From positions 1 through 35,957 of the IMG/VR virus record IMGVR_UViG_3300020420_000005: DNA of 35,957 nucleotides; one strand, 5' to 3'. Source of the stretch: a virus. Under the pieces are notes generated by a model. That model searched no databases. It saw only the letters and a program-made list of their open reading frames with translations, and had not been told where the DNA came from. The translations under genes were made by a program, and so were the position numbers. Shown here one piece after another: positions 1 through 8,343 of the stretch (position 1 is the first letter of the stretch; each line of letters opens with the position of its first letter).

Positions 1-77
1 CAGGTCCAGCAAAAGAAGTTCCTAAACAAAAAGCACGAACTTTTTTACAAGGTTTGACTTTTCAATCTGCTGATGAA
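1..77. repeat. Terminal direct repeat marking circular contig closure
   Basis: These bases are identical to the last 77 bases of the window (35881-35957). A gene that starts at 35832 continues in frame through the repeat into base 3 onward. This means the window is a circular molecule written with a 77-base overlap. A 77-base overlap is also a common assembler k-mer length, so the repeat is probably an assembly overlap and not a physical phage terminus. Confidence 0.9.
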
Positions 78-1973
78 GTAGAAGCATTTTTTAGAAATAT
101 GGTAAACGATAAAGGTTATGAAGAAACATTAAAAGAAATACAAACGTCTATCAAAGATTATCAAGCGGCATACCCAGGAGAAAGTTTAGCATATGAAGCT
201 GGCGGTGCATTAGCTCCTGTCGTAGCTGCCGTTGCTGCGTCACCATTTACAGGTGGTAGTTCAGGTGTTGCTGCTACTGCTGCTTCTAGGCCACTTATAA
301 GTGCAATAGCAAAAGGTTTAGGTTTTAAAAACCCAAGTTCGTTTTTACAAATGCTAGGCGTTGGTGCAGCGCAAGGCGGTGTTACAGGCTATATGGGTTC
401 TGAAGGTGACATGATTGATCGTGCTTCTGGTGGGGCTACAGGTACGGCTATAGGCGGTGCAACGGCTGGCGCAGTTGATGTGGCTGGCAGATTGTTAAAA
501 CCTTTGACGTTAGGTTTTTATGATTTTCTTAGAGTAAAGCTTGGCAACAATGTAGGCGGTCAAGTTGAAACGGTTATCCAACAAAACGCACGAGATGCAG
601 GGCTGACAGAAGATGAAGCCGTACAAATGGTTTTAGACGGTAAAATACTTGCGGATAATGTAACTATAAGAGAAATGGCTAAAGGTTACATGAGAAGCCC
701 ACAAGCAAATGCTGTATTTAAAACAGAGTTGCCAGCAAGAACAAAAACGGCTCAAAGCGCAGTTACAACTGAAGCGTCAGAAATATTAGGTGGCGGTGTT
801 AATCAAAACTTACTTAAAAAACAATTTGCAAAATTTGATGCAATGAAAGAAGAAATTTCTGGTTTGTATAGTAAGGGTTTTGCGCAAGGAGCTTTACCTG
901 ATCAGTTTAGAAATGAACTGAGATCAATTTTACAAAGATCAAAAAGAGCAACGCAAGGGTTTCAAGGATTTGATATTATTGCAGATGCTAGAGAAAAAGT
1001 TAAATTTTTTAGTGTAGATAAAGATGGCGTTGTTACAATAGACCGTATGCCAACAATAGAAGAAGCAGAATTATTAAGAAGAACTATTGCTGAAAGTGTG
1101 GATAATCTTGCAGAAAAAACAAACTTTCAAACAGCTAGTCAAGCTGTTGGAACAGTCGAAAAAGATTTAAGAGCCATAATAGATGGTGTGAGTGACGCAA
1201 CTAAAAATGCAAGAGCAAAATATAGTTCTATGATGGATCAAAATAGTGCATTTAAATTAGGCGAAAAAATTTGGAAAACAGGTAAGCTTGACGCTGATTT
1301 AATTGATATTGAAATGGATAGGCTAGAATTACTCAATAATCCAGAAGCTATAGCCGCATTTAAAATGGGTGTATTGCGTAAGTTACGTCCTCAGTTACAA
1401 GACAGCCCAACGTCATACATTAAAAGAATAACAGATGATGATAGGGCAGAAAACAAAGCATTGAGAAGAGTGTTTGGCGCAGATAAATTTGAAGAATTTT
1501 TGCAAACAGCAGATTTTGCAAAACTTGCACAAGAAACATCGAAAGAATTAACAGGTGGCTCAGACACAGCAGCTAAATTAGGAGCGTCACAGCAACAAGC
1601 TAACATTATTGGATTTGGTGATTTTAATTTGCAAGGTCTTTTTCAATTAGGAATGAAAATAATAAACAGAAATATGCCAGGTTTAACAGAGCCACAAAAA
1701 AGGCAAGTTGCTGAAATATTAACAAGCCAAGATCCAGCTTTTATAAGGTCCATATTAAATGATAGAAGTGGCGCAAGACGTTTCCAAAACTTCTTAGAAA
1801 AAACTGCAAGCACTATGAATTTAGGTGCAACTAGGGGCAGTGTTTACGGTTTAACAAGTAACCCATCATCAACTATGGAAAGTGCTTTTAATCCAGAAGC
1901 TAGAATGCAAAATATAGACGAGTTAAAATTTAGAGGCGGTCTGTTATCAGAAAACTTAGGATTTGTAAGGTAA
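1..1973 (+). CDS. Pre-portal internal virion (DNA-ejection-type) protein, 3' part
   Basis: The open frame enters from the left edge. On the circle it starts with the ATG at 35832, giving a protein of about 673 residues; the first in-frame start codon inside the window is at 54. Roughly 50 residues after that codon lies a long Ala/Gly-rich hydrophobic stretch with repeated G-x-A/G patterns, including GGATGTAIGGATAGAVDVAG, compatible with membrane insertion. The rest is a long charged helical region. The gene sits between a lytic transglycosylase gene and the portal gene, where short-tailed phages often keep internal or ejection proteins. That position plus the glycine-rich hydrophobic segment is the basis for the call; no catalytic motif is visible. 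A tape-measure-like or head-internal protein is an alternative. Confidence 0.6.
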   Translation, partial: GPAKEVPKQKARTFLQGLTFQSADEVEAFFRNMVNDKGYEETLKEIQTSIKDYQAAYPGESLAYEAGGALAPVVAAVAASPFTGGSSGVAATAASRPLISAIAKGLGFKNPSSFLQMLGVGAAQGGVTGYMGSEGDMIDRASGGATGTAIGGATAGAVDVAGRLLKPLTLGFYDFLRVKLGNNVGGQVETVIQQNARDAGLTEDEAVQMVLDGKILADNVTIREMAKGYMRSPQANAVFKTELPARTKTAQSAVTTEASEILGGGVNQNLLKKQFAKFDAMKEEISGLYSKGFAQGALPDQFRNELRSILQRSKRATQGFQGFDIIADAREKVKFFSVDKDGVVTIDRMPTIEEAELLRRTIAESVDNLAEKTNFQTASQAVGTVEKDLRAIIDGVSDATKNARAKYSSMMDQNSAFKLGEKIWKTGKLDADLIDIEMDRLELLNNPEAIAAFKMGVLRKLRPQLQDSPTSYIKRITDDDRAENKALRRVFGADKFEEFLQTADFAKLAQETSKELTGGSDTAAKLGASQQQANIIGFGDFNLQGLFQLGMKIINRNMPGLTEPQKRQVAEILTSQDPAFIRSILNDRSGARRFQNFLEKTASTMNLGATRGSVYGLTSNPSSTMESAFNPEARMQNIDELKFRGGLLSENLGFVR

Positions 1974-1983
1974 GGAAACTAAA

Positions 1984-4089
1984 ATGCGATTAGAACCATT
2001 AGATCAAACGCAAATAGAAAGTATAGTTTCCAAAGCAATACAGGACGCTGTAGATTTTATAGATGATGAAATAGAGCCACAAAGAATTAAGGCCCAACGC
2101 TACTACGATGCAAAGGTTGATATAGGCCATGAAGAAGGGCGCAGTAGTTGCGTATCAACTAAATGTCGTGAAGTTGTAAGGGGTTTAAAACCCTCTATTC
2201 AAAGAATTTTCTTGACAAGCGAAAAGCCAGTAGAATTTATGCCAAGAGGCCCAGAAGATGTGCAAGCCGCTGAACAAGCTACATCATTTATTTCTTATAA
2301 ATTTCAACAACTTAACGGATATCGTGTGTTAAATGACGTGTTCCAAGATGCAATGGTTAAGAAAACTGGCATAGCCTACGTTTATTATAATGAGGAGATG
2401 GAAACAGAGATACACACATACACTAATTTATCTGACGATGAATTTGCCGTTATTGTAGAAGATGACAATGTTGAAGTTATAGAGCATGAGATGCGGTCCA
2501 GTATGTCTGTAGACGAAGCTGGCGTAGAAATTGACACACCAGAGCATGACGTTAAAATTGCTAGATCAATACCTCATGGCGATATTTGTATTGAAAGTAT
2601 ACCCCCAGAAGATTTTTTTATAGATAGAAATGCTCGTAGTATAGAAAATTATTATATCTGTGGTCATAGCAGTGAAAAGCGTGTCGCTGATTTGTTAGCT
2701 CTTGGATACAGTCTAGACGATTTACAAGGTCTGGAAAATGACGATTATAGCTCTGTAGATGACGAAGTAGAGTTCGAGCGAAGAGGATACACAACAGACG
2801 AAAGTGATGATGAAAACATATCTGCTTCTTCTAAAAAAATAACAGTAACAACAGCATTTATGATGCTTGACGTAGAAGGTACAGGTCAACCCAAACTTTA
2901 TCAATTTTTATGCGCTGGTGGTTTATATAAACTTTTAGATTTTTTTGAGGCAGATTGCGCACCATATGCTATTTTTGAAGTAGATCCAGAAAGCCATGCG
3001 TTTTTTGGAACGTCATTAGTTGATTTAGTTTTGCATGATCAGGATGCAGCAACAGCTATGCTAAGAGGTGTTTTAGATAATGTGGCACTGACAAACAATC
3101 CAGGCTTGCAAGTGGTTGACGGACAGGCCGCAATAGATGATTTGCTCAACAATGAAATAGGACGCATCGTGCGAGTTAAATCGCCAAATGCTATTACAGA
3201 AATGGCAATTCCTTTTACAGCAGGGGCTACATTGCCAGCTTTACAATACTTTGATCAGTTGGTTGATAATAAAACTGGCGTGTCAAAAATGGCGCAAGGT
3301 CTTGATCCAGATGTACTAAGATCATCTACAGCAACAGCTATAGCGGCATCACAAGAAGGTCAAACAGGTCAAGCAGAAGTTATTGCTAGAAATTTTGCAG
3401 AAGGTGGCATGAAACAAATGTTTAAACTCATGCTAGACCTTATGATTAAAAATGTAGACGAAGAACAGATGATGCGTTTGAATGGTCAGTTTGTACCAAT
3501 AGATGTGCAAGCTTGGAACGCAGACATGGATTTAATTTGTAATGTTGGTATAGGTACAGGCAGAGAAAATGAACGTGCCGCTTCGTTACAACAAGCACTA
3601 AGTATACAACAGCAAATATACCAAGGTTATGGGCCTAACAATGGTTTGGTCACATTAACACAAATACGAAACACTTTAGCTGATTTGCTTGCTGTTGGTG
3701 GTATAAGAAACGCAGACCGTTATTTTATGCCTATGACTATGGAAGTAGAACAACAAATGATGGCGATGGCTCAACAACAACAAATGGCTATGGCGCAACA
3801 ACAGCAAGATCCTAACGCTGCATATTTACAAGCTGAAGCAATGAAAGCGCAAACAGGCGCACAAGTTTCTATGCAAAAAGCGGCAATGGATAATCAATAC
3901 AAAATGCACAAATTAGCTATGGACGATGATTTGGCTAGGGATAAAATGATCCAAGACTTAGCCGTTGCTGTAGCTGAACAATTAGGCAAGTATGGTACAG
4001 CCGTTGACGTAGAGGAAGTGAAACAAGAACAAGCGACGGTACGAGAGCATAATGCTCAAATGATGAATGGAATGAATAGTGGATATTGA
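1984..4089 (+). CDS. Portal protein (SU10/P22-like)
   Basis: This 701-residue protein forms the dodecameric ring through which DNA enters and leaves the head. The N-terminus (IESIVSKAIQDAVDFIDDEI, then RYYDAKVDIGHEEGRSSCVS) and the following VVRGLKPSIQRIF segment are typical of portals in SU10-like marine podoviruses. The central part holds the GTSLVDLVLHDQDAATAMLRG helix and a TGVSKMAQGLDPDVLRSSTA segment, which I read as the stem/tunnel region. The C-terminus is Gln/Met/Ala-rich and coiled, with QQQQMAMAQQQQ, as seen in barrel extensions. AAGGAAACTAAA precedes the ATG as ribosome-binding site. It lies directly upstream of scaffold and capsid genes, which supports the assignment. Confidence 0.88.
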   Translation: MRLEPLDQTQIESIVSKAIQDAVDFIDDEIEPQRIKAQRYYDAKVDIGHEEGRSSCVSTKCREVVRGLKPSIQRIFLTSEKPVEFMPRGPEDVQAAEQATSFISYKFQQLNGYRVLNDVFQDAMVKKTGIAYVYYNEEMETEIHTYTNLSDDEFAVIVEDDNVEVIEHEMRSSMSVDEAGVEIDTPEHDVKIARSIPHGDICIESIPPEDFFIDRNARSIENYYICGHSSEKRVADLLALGYSLDDLQGLENDDYSSVDDEVEFERRGYTTDESDDENISASSKKITVTTAFMMLDVEGTGQPKLYQFLCAGGLYKLLDFFEADCAPYAIFEVDPESHAFFGTSLVDLVLHDQDAATAMLRGVLDNVALTNNPGLQVVDGQAAIDDLLNNEIGRIVRVKSPNAITEMAIPFTAGATLPALQYFDQLVDNKTGVSKMAQGLDPDVLRSSTATAIAASQEGQTGQAEVIARNFAEGGMKQMFKLMLDLMIKNVDEEQMMRLNGQFVPIDVQAWNADMDLICNVGIGTGRENERAASLQQALSIQQQIYQGYGPNNGLVTLTQIRNTLADLLAVGGIRNADRYFMPMTMEVEQQMMAMAQQQQMAMAQQQQDPNAAYLQAEAMKAQTGAQVSMQKAAMDNQYKMHKLAMDDDLARDKMIQDLAVAVAEQLGKYGTAVDVEEVKQEQATVREHNAQMMNGMNSGY

Positions 4090-4321
4090 ACAGAAAGCAA
4101 AAAGATCACACGCATTGTTAAAAAATGAGTGGTTCATTGAAACTATACAGAATTTGCGAGAAGAACAAAAAACTATTTTCGCAAATAGTAGTGCCGAAGA
4201 GGTAGAAAAACGTGAGGATGCTCATGCTATCTTGAGGGCGTTAAATGCAATAGAAGTGTCATTAAGGGCTGATGTAGATAGCTTGACACTGTTAGAAAAG
4301 AAGGGAAAGCACCTTGGATAA
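4079..4321 (+). CDS. Small helical protein between portal and scaffold
   Basis: An 80-residue, charged, probably all-helical protein starting with GTG inside the last codons of the portal gene and overlapping the scaffold start by a few bases, so all three are probably translationally coupled. The sequence (MDIEQKAKRSHALLKNEWFI, later NLREEQKTIFANSSAEEVEK) suggests a short coiled coil. Proteins of this size are frequent between portal and scaffold in this phage type. I do not recognise a characterised function; a head-assembly accessory role is inferred only from position. Confidence 0.75.
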   Translation: MDIEQKAKRSHALLKNEWFIETIQNLREEQKTIFANSSAEEVEKREDAHAILRALNAIEVSLRADVDSLTLLEKKGKHLG

Positions 4322-5309
4322 CGAGACTAACCCAATCAACGGCAATGATCTAGGTTCGGTTGCTGAAAGTTTGATTATGGAAACACCTAAAAATTCTGAA
4401 CCTGAAGCAGAAGAAGTTGTAGAGGCAACTGAGGACACTCAGACCGAAGCAATAGAAGATGTTGAAGTAGTAGAGGATGTCGATGATGTATCGGACATTG
4501 ATGAAGAAATAACCGATATTGAGGATGTTGAGATTGAAGAAACTGAAGTTCAGCAAGAACAAGAGCTACACGATGTCAAAATAGACGGAGAAGAGCGAAA
4601 AGTTACCTTGGATGAACTCAAACAGGATTTTTCAGGGCAAAAGTATATCCAAAAGGGTATGGCTGAAAACGCTGCAACGAGAAAAGAACTTGAAGCAGAA
4701 AGTCAGAAACTTACCCAACAACGCCAAGTAGTTATGCAAATGGCGCAACAAATGCAAAGTGGCGGTATGCCACAAGTGCCTGAGTATCCGTCAGAGGAAC
4801 TGAGAACCAGTGACCCTCTTGGATTTTCTCATGCAGTTGAAGATTATCGTCGTGCAGTAGAAAAACAGCAAGAGTGGAAACAAAAAGTTCAGTACATTGC
4901 TGAACAGGAACAACTTGCAAACCAACAAGCAGAACAAAACTTTCTAAGTCAACAGGCTGCGAGAGTTGCTGAATGGTTGCCAGAGTTTAAAAACGATGAA
5001 AAACGCAAGTTGTTTGTAACTGATCTTAAAGACAAATCCTCAGAATTTTACGGATTGACAGAAGAACAATTTAGAACTGTTAAAACGTCTGAAGAGATTA
5101 TGATATTAAATGACGCTCTTAAATGGAAACAACTACAGAAAAACAAAGCTAATGCTACTAAAAAAGCAGAAGGTGCGAGAACAACTGTAGTTAAACCATC
5201 AGCTAGAAAAACTGCTGTCACTGGCAAAGCGACACGAGCAAAAACTGCAAAAGCAAACATGAACAAGACAGGAAGCATCGACAGTGTTGCTGACTTTCTC
5301 TTATCGTAA
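4314..5309 (+). CDS. Capsid scaffold protein
   Basis: A 331-residue protein with a TTG start preceded by an AAGGGAAAG ribosome-binding site; the start overlaps the end of the preceding gene. Residues 30-90 are extremely acidic (runs of E, D and V). They are followed by a KIDGEERKVTLDELKQDF segment and a long Gln/Glu-rich coiled coil (QKLTQQRQVVMQMAQQMQ). The C-terminal part is basic (TAVTGKATRAKTAKANM). Acidic N-terminus, coiled middle and basic C-terminus directly upstream of the major capsid gene is the usual scaffold arrangement; the basic tail would bind the inner capsid face. It probably leaves or is degraded on maturation. The assignment rests on composition and position. Confidence 0.8.
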   Translation: MDNETNPINGNDLGSVAESLIMETPKNSEPEAEEVVEATEDTQTEAIEDVEVVEDVDDVSDIDEEITDIEDVEIEETEVQQEQELHDVKIDGEERKVTLDELKQDFSGQKYIQKGMAENAATRKELEAESQKLTQQRQVVMQMAQQMQSGGMPQVPEYPSEELRTSDPLGFSHAVEDYRRAVEKQQEWKQKVQYIAEQEQLANQQAEQNFLSQQAARVAEWLPEFKNDEKRKLFVTDLKDKSSEFYGLTEEQFRTVKTSEEIMILNDALKWKQLQKNKANATKKAEGARTTVVKPSARKTAVTGKATRAKTAKANMNKTGSIDSVADFLLS

Positions 5310-5333
5310 ACTTTTGTCTAGGAGACTAAAACA

Positions 5334-6604
5334 ATGGCTGTAACAGCTAATACAAACGAGACTTACGATGTAAGCACAATTCGTGAGGATCTCAGTGAGG
5401 CAATGGCCTCTATAACCCCAACAGAGACAATTTTGATGTCCTCTATTGGAACACGCAATGTTGACAACACTTACTTTGAGTGGAGTGAAGTTGACCTAGC
5501 CGCAACTGGCGCAAACAGACAGATAGAGGGTGACGTTGGTTTATCTAACACAGCACCAACTAATGCTGTTCGTAAAGGTGGCTACACACAAATTTCAGCG
5601 AAAGTTGTAGAGGTTTCTTCTACTAACCAAGCTGTTAATGGTGTTGCAAATGCACAGACGGTAGCAAAACAGGTTGCATATAAGCTTTCCGAACTTAAGA
5701 GAGATATGGAAGCCATGTTGCTATCGAATGTAGCTGCCAATGCTGGTGCATCTGGTACTGCTAGAGCAACCGCTGGTTTGCCTGCTTATCTTACTTCTAA
5801 CGTATCTAGAGGTGGTTCAGGTGCTAACGGTACAACTTCTGGCTCTGGTGAAAGCGGTTTTGTCAATGCTGCGGCAACTGACGGTACACTTCGCCCTATA
5901 ACAGAAGCACTTTTGAAAACTGTTATTGCAAGTTGTTGGAATGCAGGGGCTACACCTAAAATTGTTATGTGTGGTTCAGCGCAAAAGCAAAAAATCTCTA
6001 CCTTCACTGGTAACGCGACACGTTACAAAGAGGCAGAAGATAGCAAACTGAACGCCGCCATAGACGTATACATTAACTAAGCGTCTTTAAATAACTAGTG
6101 TCTTTGTATAGGAATATATAAATGCAAGCTTTTGAATTCATGGGAAGCCCAGACATGGGTAATCATGAGCCAAGCCTGAGAAATCAGGAAGGTGCAACGA
6201 CTATCCCGAAAGGGAGTAGAGGCAAGCGTCTCGAAGCGGAAGCCACCCAGAACGGGTGAAGATATAGTCTCATCTGCGGCGTATGTAGAAAGATCAAGCC
6301 GTAGCAGCCGAAAGGCGAGTTAGAGAGTAGCGTATCTAACTGAAGGGCATGTAGTGACTTTGGTGAAGTTCAGATTGTGCCTAACCGTCATATGCGTGTT
6401 AGAACCGTATCAAGTGTAGATTATACACCTGATGTTCTTGTTCTTGATCCATCATATGCAGAGGTTGCTTACTTGCAAACAGCGAAGCAAGAACCATTAG
6501 CAAAAACTGGTCTGTCAGAGCGCAGATTAATTTCATGCGAGTATGGTTTACAGGTTACTTCGCAAAAAGCACATGGTATCGTGGCAGATATTAACGCATC
6601 ATAA
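5334..6604 (+). CDS. Major capsid protein, interrupted by a group I intron (exons 5334-6073 and 6352-6604)
   Basis: The unspliced frame stops at 6078-6080 after 248 codons, but homologous coding resumes after a group I intron. Joining 5334-6073 to 6352-6604 gives 330 residues and reads through the junction as DVYI-SDFGEVQIVPNRHMR. YISDFG-x-VxIVPNR is the motif expected in DUF5309/SU10-type HK97-fold capsid proteins, and neither exon alone holds it. Downstream parts (VLVLDPSYAEVAYLQTAKQ, LAKTGLSERRLISCEYGLQV) also fit this family. The ATG has a good AGGAGACTAAAACA leader. The gene follows the scaffold gene. Splicing is required for a full-length capsid subunit; without it a truncated protein would be made. 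Confidence 0.9.
6074..6351 (+). ncRNA. Group I self-splicing intron (td-like, subgroup IA2-like), no ORF
   Basis: The 278-base intron has the hallmark core. P1 pairs exon ACATTA with TAGTGT (6070-6075 with 6096-6101), placing the U-G pair at 6073. P3 is GCTTTTG with CGGAAGC (6128-6134 with 6237-6243). P4 is TTCATG with CATGAG, P5 GCCC with GGGT, P6a CCTGA-GAAA-TCAGG. P7 is GACTAT with ATAGTC inside GCAACGACTAT and AAGATATAGTC. P7.1 is CCC-GAAA-GGG, P7.2 GAGGC with GTCTC, and P8 ACCC with GGGT. P7.1/P7.2 and the wording of the core closely match the T4 td intron as I know it. The terminal guanosine is 6351, and P10 pairs ACTA (6094-6097) with exon TAGT (6352-6355). No homing endonuclease frame is present. 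Confidence 0.92.
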
Positions 6605-6611
6605 AATTAGG

Positions 6612-6629
6612 TGGGGCAGAAATGCCCCA
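6612..6629 (+). terminator. Hairpin after the capsid gene (attenuator or mRNA 3' end stabiliser)
   Basis: TGGGGCA-GAAA-TGCCCCA forms a perfect 7-bp stem with a GNRA-type tetraloop, 8 bases after the capsid stop codon. It is followed by TCCTTT, not a long T run, so it is probably a weak terminator or an RNA-stabilising structure that raises capsid mRNA above downstream genes. Confidence 0.55.
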
Positions 6630-6646
6630 TCCTTTAGGAGAGAGAT

Positions 6647-6904
6647 ATGAAAATAAAGATTACGTCAGACAGAAATCCTTGGGCAAACGGTAGCCCATGT
6701 GCTAAAGGTCAAGAGATAGAGTTAGATGATGAAACAGGAAAAGCTATGGTGGAAGCAGGCATGGCTTTAGAGATAGGTGCATCTAAACCTAAAAGAGCAA
6801 GAAACGCAAAAGGTCAACTACAGAAAGATGATCCTAGCACACCAGATGTTAATGAAGCATGGGAAGGTGGAAAAGCACCAAAAAAAAAGAAAGCTAAAAA
6901 ATGA
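6647..6904 (+). CDS. Small post-capsid protein with Lys-rich tail
   Basis: An 85-residue protein preceded by AGGAGAGAGAT. The N-terminal half (MKIKITSDRNPWANGSPCAK, then EIELDDETGKAMVEAGMALEI) looks like a short beta-rich fold that many phages encode directly after the capsid gene. The C-terminus is a flexible, very basic tail ending in KAPKKKKAKK. Its stop overlaps the next start (ATGA). A head-decoration or head-completion role is plausible from position only. Confidence 0.75.
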   Translation: MKIKITSDRNPWANGSPCAKGQEIELDDETGKAMVEAGMALEIGASKPKRARNAKGQLQKDDPSTPDVNEAWEGGKAPKKKKAKK

Positions 6905-7176
6905 GCGTACAAACAAAATATTTTGATGAGGACGGTAAAATTGTAATTAACCGTAGCCAAGAGGTTCAGCGCATTTTAGACTTTAACAAAGAGCGCAACA
7001 TAGATGGGCATAACCGCAAGTCAGATATGAGACTAGCAGGGTCTATTCCATTTGTCGTTATTGAAATGTGGATGAAAGAATGTGGCGCAAAAATAGGTAG
7101 CGAAGAGCTAAACGCTTACATCAAGAAAAAACTGATGTCAGGTGAGTTTAGTAAATTGGTTGCTAACGGTTATTAA
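6901..7176 (+). CDS. Conserved-type small protein downstream of capsid
   Basis: A 91-residue protein coupled to the previous gene by an ATGA overlap. The sequence contains a long central segment with DFNKERNIDGHNRKSDMRLA followed by IPFVVIEMWMKECGAKIG and a helical C-terminus. Proteins of this look occur after the capsid gene in many short-tailed marine phages, but I know no assigned function. It is soluble and mostly helical by eye. The next gene starts immediately after its stop. Confidence 0.75.
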   Translation: MSVQTKYFDEDGKIVINRSQEVQRILDFNKERNIDGHNRKSDMRLAGSIPFVVIEMWMKECGAKIGSEELNAYIKKKLMSGEFSKLVANGY

Positions 7177-7593
7177 ATGGATCTGCCCAAGGTAAATATT
7201 GCGGTTGCTGCTAGTGCGGTGGTAGCTATTGTATCTACTGTGGGTGGCGGTATCTGGTATGCTTCTTCTCAGGCATCAATTATTGAGGGGCTTACAGAGC
7301 AAGTCGAAACTCTAACTATTGAAAATAATGCTACTGATCGCACAAACCTTATTCGTGACGTAGAAGAAAACACAGAACGAATAGATGAAATTATAGATTA
7401 CATCATAGAAGTTGAAGAGGATGGTGGCGAAACTATTGACGAAATCTATGAAGAGTTTGAGGAAGTTTATGAAACGCAGGAAGGTTTTTTGCTTCAGTTT
7501 AATCAGATCGTTAAACTTCAAGCTAGAATAAAAACTCTAGAAAACACAATGGAATACCTAACAAGACGCCCTATGAACTCTGATGGAATGTAG
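7177..7593 (+). CDS. N-terminal membrane anchor plus coiled coil (lysis-module protein, spanin-like)
   Basis: A 138-residue protein. Residues 8-29 form one hydrophobic segment (VAASAVVAIVSTVGGGIWYA). It is followed by a very acidic coiled coil (residues 35-125) with heptad-like spacing. This topology, a single N-terminal anchor and a long periplasmic coiled coil, is that of inner-membrane spanins, and the gene begins a run of membrane proteins ending in holin and endolysin. I see no partner lipoprotein with a clear lipobox. A structural membrane protein is also possible. Confidence 0.65.
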   Translation: MDLPKVNIAVAASAVVAIVSTVGGGIWYASSQASIIEGLTEQVETLTIENNATDRTNLIRDVEENTERIDEIIDYIIEVEEDGGETIDEIYEEFEEVYETQEGFLLQFNQIVKLQARIKTLENTMEYLTRRPMNSDGM

Positions 7594-7595
7594 CT

Positions 7596-8051
7596 ATGGA
7601 CCCCATAACAATCCTTGCAGGCATAAAGACAGGGCTTGCCGCAGGCAAAACTGTGGCTGGTTTGTCAAAACAAATTGGGCAATTTTTTGACGCAACTGAC
7701 CAAGCAAAGAAAACTCTACAGAAAAAAGGTGTATCAAGCAAAAGTGCAAATGCTACAGCGCTGGATCGTTGGGCGAAAATTAGACAAGCAGCAGAAGCTG
7801 AAGAAGAGCTTAAAGAGTGGATTACACAGACCTACGGAAGATCAAAATACCTAGAACTGCTAAAAATTCGTAGGGAAGTGCTTGCAGAAAAAAGAGAAGC
7901 GGAAGCACAAGCCAGAAGAGATCAGATAGCAAATCAAGAGCTAATGGTTACAATCGTTGGTATAATTGTTTTGCTTATTATGACATTCATAGGATCGGTT
8001 TTTTATCTTCACTATATGGAATGGATTGACGTGAGGGATTATTTCAAATGA
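7596..8051 (+). CDS. Helical protein with C-terminal membrane segment
   Basis: A 151-residue protein. The N-terminal 100 residues are amphipathic and charged (AGIKTGLAAGKTVAGLSKQI, then long Lys/Glu-rich helices), followed by one strongly hydrophobic segment near residues 117-140 (MVTIVGIIVLLIMTFIGSVF) and a short cytoplasmic or periplasmic tail. It lies in the lysis cluster and its stop overlaps the next small start codon (ATGA). It may be a tail-anchored lysis accessory protein. I do not recognise a named family. Confidence 0.7.
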   Translation: MDPITILAGIKTGLAAGKTVAGLSKQIGQFFDATDQAKKTLQKKGVSSKSANATALDRWAKIRQAAEAEEELKEWITQTYGRSKYLELLKIRREVLAEKREAEAQARRDQIANQELMVTIVGIIVLLIMTFIGSVFYLHYMEWIDVRDYFK

Positions 8052-8221
8052 TTTATGTTTTAATTTTCATTCAATTTGTAAATACAGATAATTTACGTTT
8101 TTACCAAATAGCTACATTTCCAAGTATGGACGAATGCCTAGAAGAAAAAAAGAAAGCGAAAGTAATGAAAAACCACTCAAGCCAAGAGCTTTTGTGCTTG
8201 GAGATTATGACCCAGCAATAG
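8048..8221 (+). CDS. 57-residue small secreted or membrane protein with two cysteines
   Basis: The ATG overlaps the previous stop (ATGA) and opens a 57-codon frame. It has a hydrophobic N-terminus (MIYVLIFIQFVN), then YQIATFPSMDECLEEKKKAK and a second cysteine in ELLCLEIMTQQ. A hydrophobic start with two cysteines about 20 residues apart suggests an exported, disulfide-bonded micro-protein. It overlaps the next reading frame (8134-8343) for about 88 bases in a different frame. I do not recognise its function. Confidence 0.5.
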   Translation: MIYVLIFIQFVNTDNLRFYQIATFPSMDECLEEKKKAKVMKNHSSQELLCLEIMTQQ

Positions 8222-8343
8222 TTGAACATGGCAAAAAATGGGCTGCATATGATAAACGTGGACGATTGATTATTCTTGGCTATAATAGGCGTATAGTGGA
8301 GAATTACGCAAATGACAGAGTTCGACAAGCTAGATACCGATAA
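8134..8343 (+). CDS. Small basic protein of unknown function
   Basis: A 69-residue frame starting inside the preceding small gene and ending inside the next gene. The first 20 residues are Lys/Arg/Glu-rich (MPRRKKESESNEKPLKP); the remainder (FVLGDYDPAIVEHGKKWAAY, then GRLIILGYNRRIVENYAND) looks like a genuine small fold. It is the only plus-strand frame that spans 8222-8311. No strong ribosome-binding site is visible. I do not recognise a family. Confidence 0.5.
   Translation: MPRRKKESESNEKPLKPRAFVLGDYDPAIVEHGKKWAAYDKRGRLIILGYNRRIVENYANDRVRQARYR

Noticed and set aside
1-77. Physical direct terminal repeat of the virion genome
   Set aside because: It lies in the middle of a gene and equals a common assembly k-mer length, so a closure overlap is more likely.
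6078-6376. Capsid gene as a frameshift or pseudogene, or two separate genes
   Set aside because: The gap has a complete group I intron core and predicted splice sites restore the conserved capsid motif in frame.
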